Positions 31,555-40,175 are shown, counted from the first letter of the stretch. The stretch: 63,182 nucleotides of DNA from Micromonospora sp. C95 (GCF_018070465.1 NZ_JAGPXT010000031.1:1-63182), one strand, 5' to 3'. Numbers and translations: made by a program. Notes: generated by a model from the sequence alone, not told the origin.

Positions 31555-34113
31555 GTGCCGGGAGTGCGCAACCTGACACAGGTCGAGGCGACCGAGCGGG
31601 CCCGCCTGCTCGACGTGACCGGGTACGACATCAGTCTGGACCTGTCCAGTGCTGTTCACGCCGCCGACGGTCGTACCTTCCGGTCGACCACCGAGGTGCG
31701 GTTCGGCTGCGCCGAGCCGGGGGCCAGCACGTTCATCGAGGTGGCGGCCGACTCGGTACGCTCGGCGACGCTCAACGGCGCCCCGGTGGACCTGGCCGGC
31801 TTCTCGGCCGAGAAGGGGCTCACGCTGACCGGGCTGGCCAGCGAGAACACGCTCGTCGTCGACGCGGACTTCGCGTTCTCCAACTCCGGGCAGGGGCTGC
31901 ACCGCACCGTCGACCCGGTCGACGGTGAGACCTACCTCTACAGCCAGTTCGAGACGGCCGACGCGCAGCGGGTCTTCGCCTGCTTCGACCAGCCGGACCT
32001 GAAAAGCATCTACACCTGGCACGCCACCGTCCCGGAGCACTGGAAGGTGATCTCCAATATGCCGGTGGAGCGGGAGGAGGCGGCCGGCGAAGGTCACAAG
32101 ACCGTGCACTTCGCCACCTCCGCCCGGATGAGCACCTACATCACCGCACTGTGCGCCGGGCCGTACCACGAGGTCAGGCACACCCACGACGGCATCGACC
32201 TGGGCTACTTCTGCCGGGCCAGCATGGCGCAGTACCTGGACTCCGACGACCTGAACCTGGTCACCACGCAGGGCTTCGACTTCTTCCAGGAGCAGTTCGG
32301 GGTGCGCTACCCGCTGCCCAAGTACGACCAGTTGTGGGTGCCGGACTTCAACGCCGGCGCGATGGAGAACTTCGGCTGCGTCACCCACGCCGAGTCGCAC
32401 TACCTGTTCCGCTCGCAGGTCACCGACTTCGAGTACGAGCAACGGGCCAACACCGTCCTGCACGAGCTGGCGCACATGTGGTTCGGCAACCTGGTCACCA
32501 TGCGCTGGTGGAACGACCTGTGGCTGAACGAGTCGTTCGCCGAGTGGGCCAGCCACTGGTGCAACACGCACGCCACCCGGTTCACCGAGGCGTGGACGAC
32601 CTTCCTGTCCATCCGGAAGAACTGGGGCTACCGGCAGGACCAGCTCTCCTCCACCCACCCGGTCTACTGCGAGATGCCGGATCTGGAGGCCGTCGAGGTC
32701 AACTTCGACGGCATCACGTACGCCAAGGGCGCCAGCGTGCTCAAGCAGTTGGTCGCCTACGTGGGCGAGGAGTCCTTCCTGGCCGGTCTGCGCGCCTACT
32801 TCGCCCGGCACGCCTGGGGCAACGCCACCTTCGACGACCTGTTGTCCGAGTTGGAGACCGCCTCCGGTCGCAAGTTGACCACCTTCGCCTCCCAGTGGTT
32901 GGAGACCGCCCAGGTCAACACCCTGCGCCCGGAGCTGACCGTCGACGCGGACGGCACGTACCAGCGGGTGACGGTCCGTCAGGAGGCGCCGGAGGGCTAC
33001 CCGACCCTGCGTACCCATCGGATCGGGGTGGGGCTCTACGACCTCACCGACGGCCGGTTGGTGCGCCGCGAGCGGTACGAGGTCGACGTCGACGGCGAGC
33101 TGACGGAACTCACCGAACTCACCGGTGTGCGCGCGGCCGACGTGCTGCTGCTCAACGACGACGATCTCAGCTACACCAAGCTGCGGCTGGACGAACGGTC
33201 CATGGCCACGGTGGTCCAGCACATCGCCGGTCTCGACTCGTCGCTGGCGCGGGCGCTGTGCTGGACCGCCGCCTGGGACATGACCCGCGACGCCGAACTG
33301 GCCACCCGTGACTACGTCGCCCTGGTGCTGGCCGGGCTGCCGGCGGAGACCGACATCAACCTGGTCACCGCGACGCTGCGCCAGGTCAGCAGCGCGCTCA
33401 CCTTCTACGCCGACCCGGCCTGGGCCCCGACCGGCTGGGCGGACCTGGCCCGTACCGCGAAGACCGCGCTCGCGGCGGCCGAGCCGAGCAGCGGCTTCCA
33501 GCTGGCCTGGGCCCGGGCGTACGTCTCCGCGGCCCGCTCCGGCGAGGATCTGGCCGTGCTGCGCGGCTGGTTGGAGGGCACCCAGGTGACCCCGGGCCTG
33601 ACCATCGACACGGAGCTGCGGTGGAGCGTGTTGCAGGCGCTGGTGGCCAACGGCGTGGCCGGGGCGTCGGAGGTCGAGACGGAGCTGTCCCGGGACAAGA
33701 CCTCGAGCGGTGAGCGGGAAGCCGCGTACGCGCACGCACTGGTGCCGACCGAGGCGAACAAGGCCGCCGTCTGGGCGCAGTTGACCGGCCCCGAGGCGCT
33801 GCCGAACTGGCGGAACCGGGCGCTCTTGCAGGGCTTCAGCCACCCCACCCAGGTGGAGCTGATCACGCCCTACCGGGACCGGTACTTCGCCACGGTCGGG
33901 CAGGTCTGGGCGACCCGGGACAGCGAGCCGGCGCAGGAGTTCGCCATGCTCATGTACCCGGCGTACCTGGTGCAGGACGACACCGTCGAGGCCACCGACA
34001 CGTGGCTGGCACAGGAGGGTCACCCCGGGCCGTTGCGGCGGCTGGTCGCCGAGGGCCGCGACGGCGTGGTCCGCGCCCTCGCCGCGCAGGCCCGGGACGC
34101 CCGGACGGCCTGA
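31555..34113 (+). CDS. pepN: Aminopeptidase N (M1 family zinc metallopeptidase)
   Basis: 852 residues. The exopeptidase motif GAMENFG is near residue 268, the zinc site HELAHMWFGN near 303, and the third ligand Glu in WLNESFAEW near 324. It is followed by the ERAP1-like C-terminal helical domain. It removes N-terminal residues from peptides in the cytoplasm, downstream of Clp proteolysis. GTG 31555 is preceded by GGAG seven bases away; the frame is open slightly further upstream. It ends at a strong terminator. Confidence 0.96.
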   Translation: MPGVRNLTQVEATERARLLDVTGYDISLDLSSAVHAADGRTFRSTTEVRFGCAEPGASTFIEVAADSVRSATLNGAPVDLAGFSAEKGLTLTGLASENTLVVDADFAFSNSGQGLHRTVDPVDGETYLYSQFETADAQRVFACFDQPDLKSIYTWHATVPEHWKVISNMPVEREEAAGEGHKTVHFATSARMSTYITALCAGPYHEVRHTHDGIDLGYFCRASMAQYLDSDDLNLVTTQGFDFFQEQFGVRYPLPKYDQLWVPDFNAGAMENFGCVTHAESHYLFRSQVTDFEYEQRANTVLHELAHMWFGNLVTMRWWNDLWLNESFAEWASHWCNTHATRFTEAWTTFLSIRKNWGYRQDQLSSTHPVYCEMPDLEAVEVNFDGITYAKGASVLKQLVAYVGEESFLAGLRAYFARHAWGNATFDDLLSELETASGRKLTTFASQWLETAQVNTLRPELTVDADGTYQRVTVRQEAPEGYPTLRTHRIGVGLYDLTDGRLVRRERYEVDVDGELTELTELTGVRAADVLLLNDDDLSYTKLRLDERSMATVVQHIAGLDSSLARALCWTAAWDMTRDAELATRDYVALVLAGLPAETDINLVTATLRQVSSALTFYADPAWAPTGWADLARTAKTALAAAEPSSGFQLAWARAYVSAARSGEDLAVLRGWLEGTQVTPGLTIDTELRWSVLQALVANGVAGASEVETELSRDKTSSGEREAAYAHALVPTEANKAAVWAQLTGPEALPNWRNRALLQGFSHPTQVELITPYRDRYFATVGQVWATRDSEPAQEFAMLMYPAYLVQDDTVEATDTWLAQEGHPGPLRRLVAEGRDGVVRALAAQARDARTA

Positions 34114-34125
34114 CAGCGCTCCACC

Positions 34126-34163
34126 GGCCCGGGAGCGTCGTGGTTACACGACGCTCCCGGGCC
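34126..34163 (+). terminator. Strong terminator after pepN
   Basis: A perfect 17-bp stem (34126-34142 with 34147-34163) and a 4-nt loop (GTTA), 13 nt after the pepN stop. Confidence 0.85.
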
Positions 34164-34191
34164 GTTATCGTGGCCGAAGGAGGTGCACGTG

Positions 34192-34755
34192 ATGGCACAA
34201 CCGACATACGAGTGGCGCCCACCGGAAGGCGGCTGGCGGGAGCAGGATCTCGCCGAATTGCCGGAGGACGGAAATCGCTACGAGATCATCGACGGGAGCC
34301 TGCACGTGACGCCACCGGCCGGCTACGGACACCACTGGCTGGCGGACGAGATCCGGTCGGCGATCCGTGCGTCGGCACCGACGGAGTGGATGATCATCCG
34401 TGAGGCCGGGGTCCGCGCCCCGGGCGGCAACCTGATTCCGGACATCACGGTGCTCAAGCCGGGTGCGCCGCCGGACGGCATGTGGGCGGATCCGGCGTAC
34501 GTCGCCCTCGTCGTGGAGATCGAGTCACCAAGCAGCCGACGCCACGACCGGTTCACAAAGCCCGCGCTCTACGCCGAGGCCGGCATCCCGTTCTACTGGC
34601 GGGTGGAACGGGGCGACTTCGGCCCGGTGGTGTACCGCTACGAGTTGGTCAAAGGTGTCCACTACAACCTGCTCGGCACGGTAGGGCCCGACGATCCGGT
34701 CGAGGTGACCGAACCCTGGCCGATGCGGCTGGATCCGTCCGCCTGGCCCAGGTGA
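34192..34755 (+). CDS. Uma2-family (DUF820) putative endonuclease
   Basis: 187 residues with a PD-(D/E)xK core: GNRYEIIDGSLHVTPPAG, LIPDITVLKPG (Asp near 83) and LVVEIESPSSRRHDRFTKPA (Glu near 109 and Lys). Uma2 proteins are abundant in actinobacteria and cyanobacteria; most lack known function. ATG 34192 has GAAGGAGG eight bases upstream. Single gene between two terminators. Confidence 0.85.
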   Translation: MAQPTYEWRPPEGGWREQDLAELPEDGNRYEIIDGSLHVTPPAGYGHHWLADEIRSAIRASAPTEWMIIREAGVRAPGGNLIPDITVLKPGAPPDGMWADPAYVALVVEIESPSSRRHDRFTKPALYAEAGIPFYWRVERGDFGPVVYRYELVKGVHYNLLGTVGPDDPVEVTEPWPMRLDPSAWPR

Positions 34756-34778
34756 AGCTGGGAATCCTGGCCATGCAA

Positions 34779-34810
34779 AAGCCCGGCCGCGCGCGACGCG
34801 GGCCGGGCCT
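34779..34810. terminator. Hairpin between convergent genes
   Basis: AAGCCCGGCC (34779-34788) can pair with GGCCGGGC-CTT (34801-34811) around a 12-nt loop, with A and T runs on its flanks. It lies between the Uma2 stop and the convergent DUF5130 stop, so it can serve both. Confidence 0.65.
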
Positions 34811-34827
34811 TGTCGTACGGGTCGGGC

Positions 34828-35241
34828 TCAGCCCTTGCCCGCGTAGCGGGAGAGCTGGTCGAGGCCCTGGATGATGCCGCCGGCGAGATCACCGCCACCG
34901 AACGCGGCCACCATCGACAGTGCGGCGATCTTGGCGTACGTGTCCGGGACGCGCTTGCGGGCGTACCGGCCGGTGACGATCTCCAACTGCCGCTGGTTGG
35001 GTGAGACCGCGATAAGCACCGACCTTTCGGGCTCGGCGAGCTGCCGGTGCAACCGCTCGGCGTGCTCCCGGATCGGCTCGTCGAGGCCGCCGACGAAGAC
35101 GGAGAAGACCAGGCCGGTCGTCCGGTCGGCCACCCGCAGCGCCTCGTCGATGCGCAGCAGCTGGCGGGTCGAGAACGGCCCGTCGAGCACGTCGGGCGGG
35201 TTCTCCGTCCCGGCCGCGTGCTGCTTCTCACCAACGGTCAC
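34828..35241 (-). CDS. DUF5130/TPM-like domain protein
   Basis: 137 residues: PFSTRQLLRIDEALRVADRT, FSVFVGGLDEPIREHAERLH, and VLIAVSPNQRQLEIVTGRYA resemble the TPM-type fold described in DUF5130. GTG 35241 has GGAGG five bases upstream; it overlaps the upstream ctaJ-like gene by 14 bp. The mycobacterial homologue also sits near pepN. Function unproven; the pairing with a cytochrome-oxidase-linked protein may be relevant. Confidence 0.75.
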   Translation of the reverse strand: MTVGEKQHAAGTENPPDVLDGPFSTRQLLRIDEALRVADRTTGLVFSVFVGGLDEPIREHAERLHRQLAEPERSVLIAVSPNQRQLEIVTGRYARKRVPDTYAKIAALSMVAAFGGGDLAGGIIQGLDQLSRYAGKG

Positions 35242-35614
35242 TTGCGCCTCCGGTTCCACCGACCGGCGCCTCGGCACCGGCCTGTTCCTGCGTGCGGCTG
35301 GTCAGCGCGGGCGCCTGTGCCCCCATTGACAGCGCGGTGCCCGCGGAGTCGGCCAGTTCCTCGGGGCGGCCGAGGAACCACACCGGCGTGAAGGTGAACG
35401 GCCGGCCCGGCCGGTAACGCTTGGCACCGCCACCACCGCCCTGGCTGCCCGCGTAGACGAGGCCGGCGATCACCAGCACGATGGCTGCCGGGATGCCGAC
35501 GAAGACCAGCAACGTGTCGGTTACAGACAATCCCAACGCCCCCAGGCGGAAAGAGAGATCTTCGATCGGGTCGGGTGGCGGATCACCGCGGTGACCTCCC
35601 GACTCCGCTGTCAT
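35228..35614 (-). CDS. Single-span membrane protein, CtaJ-like aa3 oxidase accessory subunit
   Basis: 128 residues: a short polar N-terminus, one membrane helix (TLLVFVGIPAAIVLVIAGLV, about 33-52), then YRPGRPFTFTPVWFLGRPEE, which matches CtaJ, an accessory subunit of the actinobacterial bc1-aa3 supercomplex found in M. smegmatis. There too the gene is close to pepN. The C-terminal tail is disordered. The start lies inside the end of the amidase gene (32-bp overlap), so it is coupled to it. The CtaJ assignment rests on this motif and on synteny. Confidence 0.6.
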   Translation of the reverse strand: MTAESGGHRGDPPPDPIEDLSFRLGALGLSVTDTLLVFVGIPAAIVLVIAGLVYAGSQGGGGGAKRYRPGRPFTFTPVWFLGRPEELADSAGTALSMGAQAPALTSRTQEQAGAEAPVGGTGGASDRW

Positions 35615-37046
35615 TCACGTTAGCGGAGCCGACGCTTCGCCAGACTGCGGGGTGCCGATCCCATCCGCCACTGGAGGTCTCCAGTTGCGCAGCGGTCGCG
35701 ATCAGCCTCGCGTCGTCGCCGTAGCGGCCGGTGAGCAGCACGCCGACCGGCATCCCCTCGGCGCTCACGCCGACCGGCAGCGAGACCGACGGTTGGCCGG
35801 TGACGTTGAAGACCGCGCAGTACGGGGAGAAACGGCGTTGCCGGTCGAAATCCTCCGCCGGGGTGCGTCCCTGGGTGAACCAGCCGACCGGTGCCTGCGG
35901 GGCCGCCAGGGTGGGACAGAGCAGCAGGTCACAGCCGGCGGTACGGCGGGCACCGAGGCGTACCTGGGCCTGGATCTCGCCGAGGGTCGCGGTGAGCGTG
36001 CCGGCGGAGATCCCGGCGGCCTGGTTCCGCAGGAAACGGGTCAGCGGCAGCAGCTCGGACTCCCGCTGCGGCGGCACCGGGGCGAGCGCGAGGACGTACC
36101 AGACGATCTCGAACAGCGGCCAGACCTGCGGACCGAGCGGCGCCGGCACCTCGACGACCTCGTGCCCGGCGGCGACGAGCAACTCCGCGGCCCGGTCCAC
36201 CGCGGCGACACAGTCCGGGTGGACCGGCTCGTCGGCGAGCATCGGGGTGGTGAACCGGCCGACCCGTAGCGGGCCGGGCTCGTCGGCCCGGGCGGCGGCG
36301 AGATAGCCGCCCGGCGGCGGTGGCGGCGGCAGGTACGGCTCGCCGGGCACCGGCTCGGCCAGCACGTCCAGCAGCGCGGCCACGTCGGCGACGGTCCGGC
36401 CCAGCGGACCGCTTGTCGGCAGGCCGAAGGCACCGAAACCGAGTGGACCGCCGGAGACCAGGCCACGGCTGGGCTTGTAGCCGATCAGCCCGCACAGCGA
36501 CGCGGGAATTCGCAGGGAGCCCCCGCCGTCGGAGCCCTGCGCCACGGGCACCAGGCCCGCCGCGACGGCCGCCGCCGCGCCGCCGCTGGATCCACCGGCG
36601 GTGTACGCCAACGCCCACGGATTGCGGGCCGGCGGTGCCACCAGGGTCTCCGAGTACAGCGAACAGCCCAGCTCGGAGGTGGTGGTCTTGCCGAGACTGA
36701 CCAGGCCGGCGTCCCGCATGAAGCGCACCACGTCGGCGTCGACGGGCGGTACGAAGTCGGCGAAGGCGGCCGAACCGAAGGTGGTGCGGACCCCAGCGGT
36801 CAGGGTCAGGTCCTTTATCGCGGTCGGTACCCCGTGCAGTGGCCCCCGCCGATCGACCGGAGTCGCGTCGGCGGCGCGGGCGGCTTCGCGCGCCAACTCC
36901 GCGGTGACGGTGACGAAGGCACCGACCGTTTCACCGAGCGCGTCGACCCGCCGCAGGTGGTGCTCGACGAGGTCCACGCTGGACAGCTCGCCACGGGCGA
37001 GCGCGGCGGCCTGTTCCAGCGCGGTCAGGTCGTGCGGCTCGGCCAT
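35583..37046 (-). CDS. Amidase signature family enzyme
   Basis: 487 residues with the Ser-cisSer-Lys triad: Lys in PTAIKDLTL (near 77), the Gly/Ser-rich YTAGGSSGGAAAAVAAGLVP (near 155) and nucleophile region GSDGGGSLRIPASLCG (near 176). It hydrolyses an amide bond; GatA-type function is unlikely because no gatB or gatC accompanies it. ATG start. First gene of a run with ctaJ-like and DUF5130 genes. Confidence 0.88.
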   Translation of the reverse strand: MAEPHDLTALEQAAALARGELSSVDLVEHHLRRVDALGETVGAFVTVTAELAREAARAADATPVDRRGPLHGVPTAIKDLTLTAGVRTTFGSAAFADFVPPVDADVVRFMRDAGLVSLGKTTTSELGCSLYSETLVAPPARNPWALAYTAGGSSGGAAAAVAAGLVPVAQGSDGGGSLRIPASLCGLIGYKPSRGLVSGGPLGFGAFGLPTSGPLGRTVADVAALLDVLAEPVPGEPYLPPPPPPGGYLAAARADEPGPLRVGRFTTPMLADEPVHPDCVAAVDRAAELLVAAGHEVVEVPAPLGPQVWPLFEIVWYVLALAPVPPQRESELLPLTRFLRNQAAGISAGTLTATLGEIQAQVRLGARRTAGCDLLLCPTLAAPQAPVGWFTQGRTPAEDFDRQRRFSPYCAVFNVTGQPSVSLPVGVSAEGMPVGVLLTGRYGDDARLIATAAQLETSSGGWDRHPAVWRSVGSANVNDSGVGRSPR

Positions 37047-37173
37047 GCCGCCATCCTGCCCGCTCAGGCCACCCGTTGCCGCCTCGACACGAGTATCGCG
37101 GCCGCAGAAGGCCTTCGACGTCGCCTGTGGGACGCGACCCGCTACCGGCGAGCCACTCCAGACCCGCTCTCAC

Positions 37174-37602
37174 TCAGGAGAGGGTTCCCGGTGGCGACAC
37201 CCATTCGGACCGTGGTCCACCGACCTCCGCCAACAGGTCGAAATCCTGGTCGTAGTGGAGAACGGTGGCGCCGTACTCAGCGGCAGAGGCCGCCACCATG
37301 AGATCCACCGGGCTCGCTGCCCGATGGTGTCCCCGGGCGGTCAACGCGAGTTGCAAGTCTCGCGCTCTCGTGGCCACGGCCTGGGTGATCGGAAGGTCGA
37401 TCATCAGCTCGGCGCGCCGGGCGCGTACCGTCGTCGCGTTCCTGAAGTCGCGGGCGCTGCGCCCGTCCTCCAGGTCCAACGGTAGGCAGGTCGCGGCCAG
37501 CCTCTCCTCGAGCAGCGCCAGGATCCGCTTTCCGACGATCGGCTGGCGGAGGCGACCCCAGGCCGAGGTGTCGATCAGGTACAGGCCGGGCGGAGGGGTC
37601 AC
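37174..37602 (-). CDS. vapC: VapC-type PIN-domain toxin
   Basis: 142 residues. The acidic catalytic residues of the PIN ribonuclease are seen: Asp in LYLIDTSAWGRL, Glu in LEDGR or the next helix, and Asp residues in ASPVDLMVAASAAEYGATVL followed by HYDQDFDLLAEV. It cleaves RNA unless bound by VapB. The GTG start overlaps the vapB stop in GTGA, the usual toxin-antitoxin coupling. Confidence 0.88.
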   Translation of the reverse strand: MTPPPGLYLIDTSAWGRLRQPIVGKRILALLEERLAATCLPLDLEDGRSARDFRNATTVRARRAELMIDLPITQAVATRARDLQLALTARGHHRAASPVDLMVAASAAEYGATVLHYDQDFDLLAEVGGPRSEWVSPPGTLS

Positions 37603-37817
37603 GCTGCGTCCCACTTGTCGCCGGGTGTCTTGTCATCCTCCAGCAGGCCGGTCCAGTCCCGATCGATGGAGAGCAACTCCCGGATCGCCTCCATCCGCTC
37701 GCTGCGCTCGGCGACCATCCGAAGCGCAGCGTGAATGGTGTCCTTCTTGCTCTTGGTGCCCAGTTCACGGCGGGCTCGTTCGAGCAGGTCATCATCAAGA
37801 TCAATAACCGTCTTCAC
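37599..37817 (-). CDS. vapB: VapB-type antitoxin
   Basis: 72 residues: ribbon-helix-helix N-terminus KTVIDLDDDLLERARRELG with KSKKDTIHAALR, then an acidic toxin-binding tail (LEDDKTPGDKWDAA). This is the VapB form found with PIN toxins in actinobacteria. GTG 37817 is chosen because the upstream open frame is not conserved-looking. It autoregulates, probably at the palindromic GTATAC-rich stretch just upstream. Confidence 0.85.
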   Translation of the reverse strand: MKTVIDLDDDLLERARRELGTKSKKDTIHAALRMVAERSERMEAIRELLSIDRDWTGLLEDDKTPGDKWDAA

Positions 37818-37822
37818 CAGCC

Positions 37823-37856
37823 GAGTGTATACAATTACCCCGTCTTTATATACCGT
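37823..37856 (-). promoter_or_regulatory. Possible vapBC promoter/operator
   Basis: The short gap between the ACMSD-like gene (stop at 37846) and vapB contains TGTATAC and GTATAT elements about 15 nt apart, in AT-rich sequence unlike its surroundings. RHH antitoxins usually bind such spaced palindromes. The exact sites are not resolved. Confidence 0.4.
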
Positions 37857-38865
37857 CACGGCCGAGGAAGCGGAGGGCGTTGGTGGAGAGCAGGCTGGTG
37901 CGCTGGGCGTCGGTGAGGAAGTCGGCCTGGTGGACCACCGCGCCGGCCGGGCGTTCACCCAGGGGGTACGGGTAGTCGCTGCCCACCAGCACCCGCTCGG
38001 TGCCCATGGTGTCCACGAGCAGCCGCAGGGCGGGAGTCGAGAAGACCACCGAGTCGACGTAGAACCGGTCGAGGTAGGAACTGGGCGGGGCGGCGGAGGC
38101 ACCGCGTACCAGGTCGCCGCGGCGGTGCCAGGCGTTGTCGGCGCGTCCCAGCCAGAACGGGAAGCTGCCGCCGCCGTGGGCGAAGCAGATCCGCAACGTG
38201 TCCGGCACCCGGTCGAACACCCCGCCGAGGATCATCGCCAGCACCGACAGGTGGGTCTCGGCAGGCATGCCGGTGAGCCACCGGGCCATCCAGCGGTTCA
38301 ACCGGGGACTACCGGCCATGTCCCACGGGTGGACGAAAACCGGCGCACCGACCTCGGCGCAGTGGGTCAGGAACGTCACGATGCCGGCGTCGTCCAGGTC
38401 CCGGTCGCCGACGTGATTGCCGATCTCCACGCCGACGTGGCCGGCCGCGAGGCAGCGGTCCACCTCGGCGCAGGCCGCCTCCGGGTCCTGCAACGGCACC
38501 TGACAGAACGGCAGCAGCCGGTCCCCGCCCGCGGCGGTGACCTCCAGGGTCAGGTCGTTGAAGATCCGGGCCACCTTCACCGCCTGGTCGGCCGGCCGGT
38601 CGTAGCAGAAGAAGACCGGGGTGGGCGAGACCACCTGCACGTCGATCCCGTCGGCGGTCATGTCGGCCAGCCGGGTGCCGGCGTCCCAACACTCCGCGCC
38701 GACCGGGCGGAACGGGGTCTCCCCGATCATGATCATCGCAGCGCGCTCCGAGTCGACCCGGAGCCAGGGCCAGTCGGACCCGCCGCACGCCGCGGCCAGG
38801 TCCGGCCAGCCCTTTGGCACGACGTGCGTGTGCACATCCACCACCGGAGCCACCGACGGCACCAT
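37846..38865 (-). CDS. Amidohydrolase, aminocarboxymuconate-semialdehyde decarboxylase (ACMSD) family
   Basis: 339 residues. Zinc ligands HxH in VDVHTHVVP (His12, 14), then VHPWDM, CFAHGGGSFPF and GSDYPYPLGERP. These place it in the ACMSD/amidohydrolase 2 family, converting 2-amino-3-carboxymuconate 6-semialdehyde to 2-aminomuconate 6-semialdehyde after HAO. The ATG overlaps the stop of the HAO gene by one base. Last gene of the kyn cluster. Confidence 0.9.
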   Translation of the reverse strand: MVPSVAPVVDVHTHVVPKGWPDLAAACGGSDWPWLRVDSERAAMIMIGETPFRPVGAECWDAGTRLADMTADGIDVQVVSPTPVFFCYDRPADQAVKVARIFNDLTLEVTAAGGDRLLPFCQVPLQDPEAACAEVDRCLAAGHVGVEIGNHVGDRDLDDAGIVTFLTHCAEVGAPVFVHPWDMAGSPRLNRWMARWLTGMPAETHLSVLAMILGGVFDRVPDTLRICFAHGGGSFPFWLGRADNAWHRRGDLVRGASAAPPSSYLDRFYVDSVVFSTPALRLLVDTMGTERVLVGSDYPYPLGERPAGAVVHQADFLTDAQRTSLLSTNALRFLGRDGI

Positions 38866-39389
38866 CAGCCCTTGCCCGGGTGCAGGGTGCCGCAGTTGTC
38901 GCAGGTACGCGCCGACTCGTCGGCGTAGAACGCGGCGAAGACCGGAGGCAGGTCGGCGGCGATGTCCCGGACCTGCAACTCGACCTCGTGCACCGGGTGG
39001 GAGCACTCGGGGCAGTACCACTGGAACTTCTCCAGCGTCCCCTCCTCGCGTACCCGCTCGATCACCATCCCGATCGACCCGGCCTCCGGCCGCTGCGGCG
39101 AGTGCGGCGTGTTCCGGGGCAACATCCACATCTGACCCTCGCGCACGTGCACCGTACGCGGCCCCTCGGGCAGCATCAGGTTGATGTGCATGTTGCCCTT
39201 GACCTGGTAGAAGAACTCCTCGTACGGGTCGACGTGAAAGTCGGTGCGCTGATTCGGCCCACCGACCACCATCACGATGAAGTCCTCGGACCCGGGCAGC
39301 ATCTCCTTGTTGCCCACCGGCGGCTTCAGCAGGTGCTGGTGCTCGGCGATCCAGCCGGGGAAGCTGAACGGCTCGGCGATCTCACTCAT
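38865..39389 (-). CDS. nbaC: 3-Hydroxyanthranilate 3,4-dioxygenase
   Basis: 174 residues, cupin fold. Fe(II) ligands are His52 and Glu58 in FHVDPYEEFFYQ and His96 in NTPHSPQR. The bacterial second iron site is present as CPEC and CDNC near the C-terminus. It opens the ring of 3-hydroxyanthranilate to 2-amino-3-carboxymuconate semialdehyde. ATG 39389 has AAAGAGG six bases upstream and overlaps the RidA-like stop in ATGA. Confidence 0.93.
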   Translation of the reverse strand: MSEIAEPFSFPGWIAEHQHLLKPPVGNKEMLPGSEDFIVMVVGGPNQRTDFHVDPYEEFFYQVKGNMHINLMLPEGPRTVHVREGQMWMLPRNTPHSPQRPEAGSIGMVIERVREEGTLEKFQWYCPECSHPVHEVELQVRDIAADLPPVFAAFYADESARTCDNCGTLHPGKG

Positions 39390-39820
39390 GACTGGCCTCT
39401 TTCTGGGAGCAGGGCGACGGCCTGCATCTCGATCAGCAGGTGCGGATGCGGCAACTGGTGCACGGCGACCGTCGTCCGGGTCGGTCCGGTCGCGTCGAAG
39501 AACTCCGCCCACACCTCGTTGTATCCACCGAAGTCGTTCATGTTCACCAGATAGGTGGTCACCTGGACCAGGTCGGTCAGCTCGGCACCGACCGACCGGA
39601 GCAGGTCCGCGATGTTCTCGATCACCGCCCGCGTCTGCGCCCGGATGTCCAGATCGGTCGTGCCGAACTCGTCCACCGCCACGCCCGCGAACGTGTTGTC
39701 CGCCCGCCGCGACGACGTCCCCGACACGAAAACGAACCCACCCGCCACCTTCACATGCGGAAACGCCCCCCGAGGCACCGCCTTCCCGGCAACAACCCGG
39801 GCCCCGTCACCCCCACTCAC
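39386..39820 (-). CDS. RidA-family deaminase, probable 2-aminomuconate deaminase
   Basis: 144 residues of the YjgF/YER057c/UK114 fold: VAGGFVFVSGTSSRRAD, TRAVIENIADLLRSVGA, LVQVTTYLVNMNDFGGYNEV, and HQLPHPHLLIEMQAVALLP, with the conserved Arg/Glu positions of RidA enzymes. In this cluster it fits 2-aminomuconate deaminase, forming 4-oxalocrotonate and ammonia. GTG 39820 has GGAGG six bases upstream. A 355-bp gap with palindromes separates it from the preceding pathway gene. Confidence 0.82.
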   Translation of the reverse strand: MSGGDGARVVAGKAVPRGAFPHVKVAGGFVFVSGTSSRRADNTFAGVAVDEFGTTDLDIRAQTRAVIENIADLLRSVGAELTDLVQVTTYLVNMNDFGGYNEVWAEFFDATGPTRTTVAVHQLPHPHLLIEMQAVALLPERGQS

Positions 39821-39986
39821 GACAGACCTCCCCGACATCCGGACGGGACAGCACCCACCCCAACCCCCCACCCAGCCGGCACCGACACCGGCGCCGTCGA
39901 CACCAGACCCGATCCACCCGACCCGGGCACCATCCACCCCGGACCCCGTCCGCCCGGCGCGGTCACCACCCACCCCAGATCAAACC

Positions 39987-40114
39987 CACCTGACAGCGGC
40001 GCACGAACCTCGACCACGTCAGGGCTTCCGGGCAGCCCGACCGACGACAGACCCCACCCACCTGGCACCGGCGCGCGAAGCCCGACCACGTCGGGGTTCC
40101 GGGCAGCCCGACCG
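39987..40114. repeat. Two ~57-bp direct repeats
   Basis: 39987-40043 and 40059-40114 align along their whole length with about ten differences. Each ends with TTCCGGGCAGCCCGACCG, which in the second copy is the left arm of the hairpin at 40093-40166. They lie in the internal gap of the kyn cluster and do not look coding. Confidence 0.7.
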
Positions 40115-40166
40115 GCGCAGGGATCAAGCCTGACCGCCCGGAGCCGGTCGGGCTGCCCGGAACCCC
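40093..40166. repeat. Palindromic element, copy A (conserved 28-nt loop)
   Basis: 23-bp perfectly complementary arms (40093-40115 with 40144-40166) flank a 28-nt loop (40116-40143). The loop is identical, in reverse orientation, to those at 50831-50858 and 63154-63181. It lies 10 nt downstream of the decarboxylase stop, between two parts of the kyn cluster. Confidence 0.85.
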
Positions 40167-40175
40167 CACCCCCGC

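Noticed and set aside
31456..34023. 855-aa ORF on the minus strand
   Set aside because: Antisense of pepN with no recognisable domain; same reason for 60154-62346 (antisense of otsB-GH15) and 56489-58858 (antisense of ettA).
39987..40114. The two ~57-bp direct repeats as the start of a CRISPR or tandem array
   Set aside because: Only two units, with many differences and only 15 bp between them; no further units follow.
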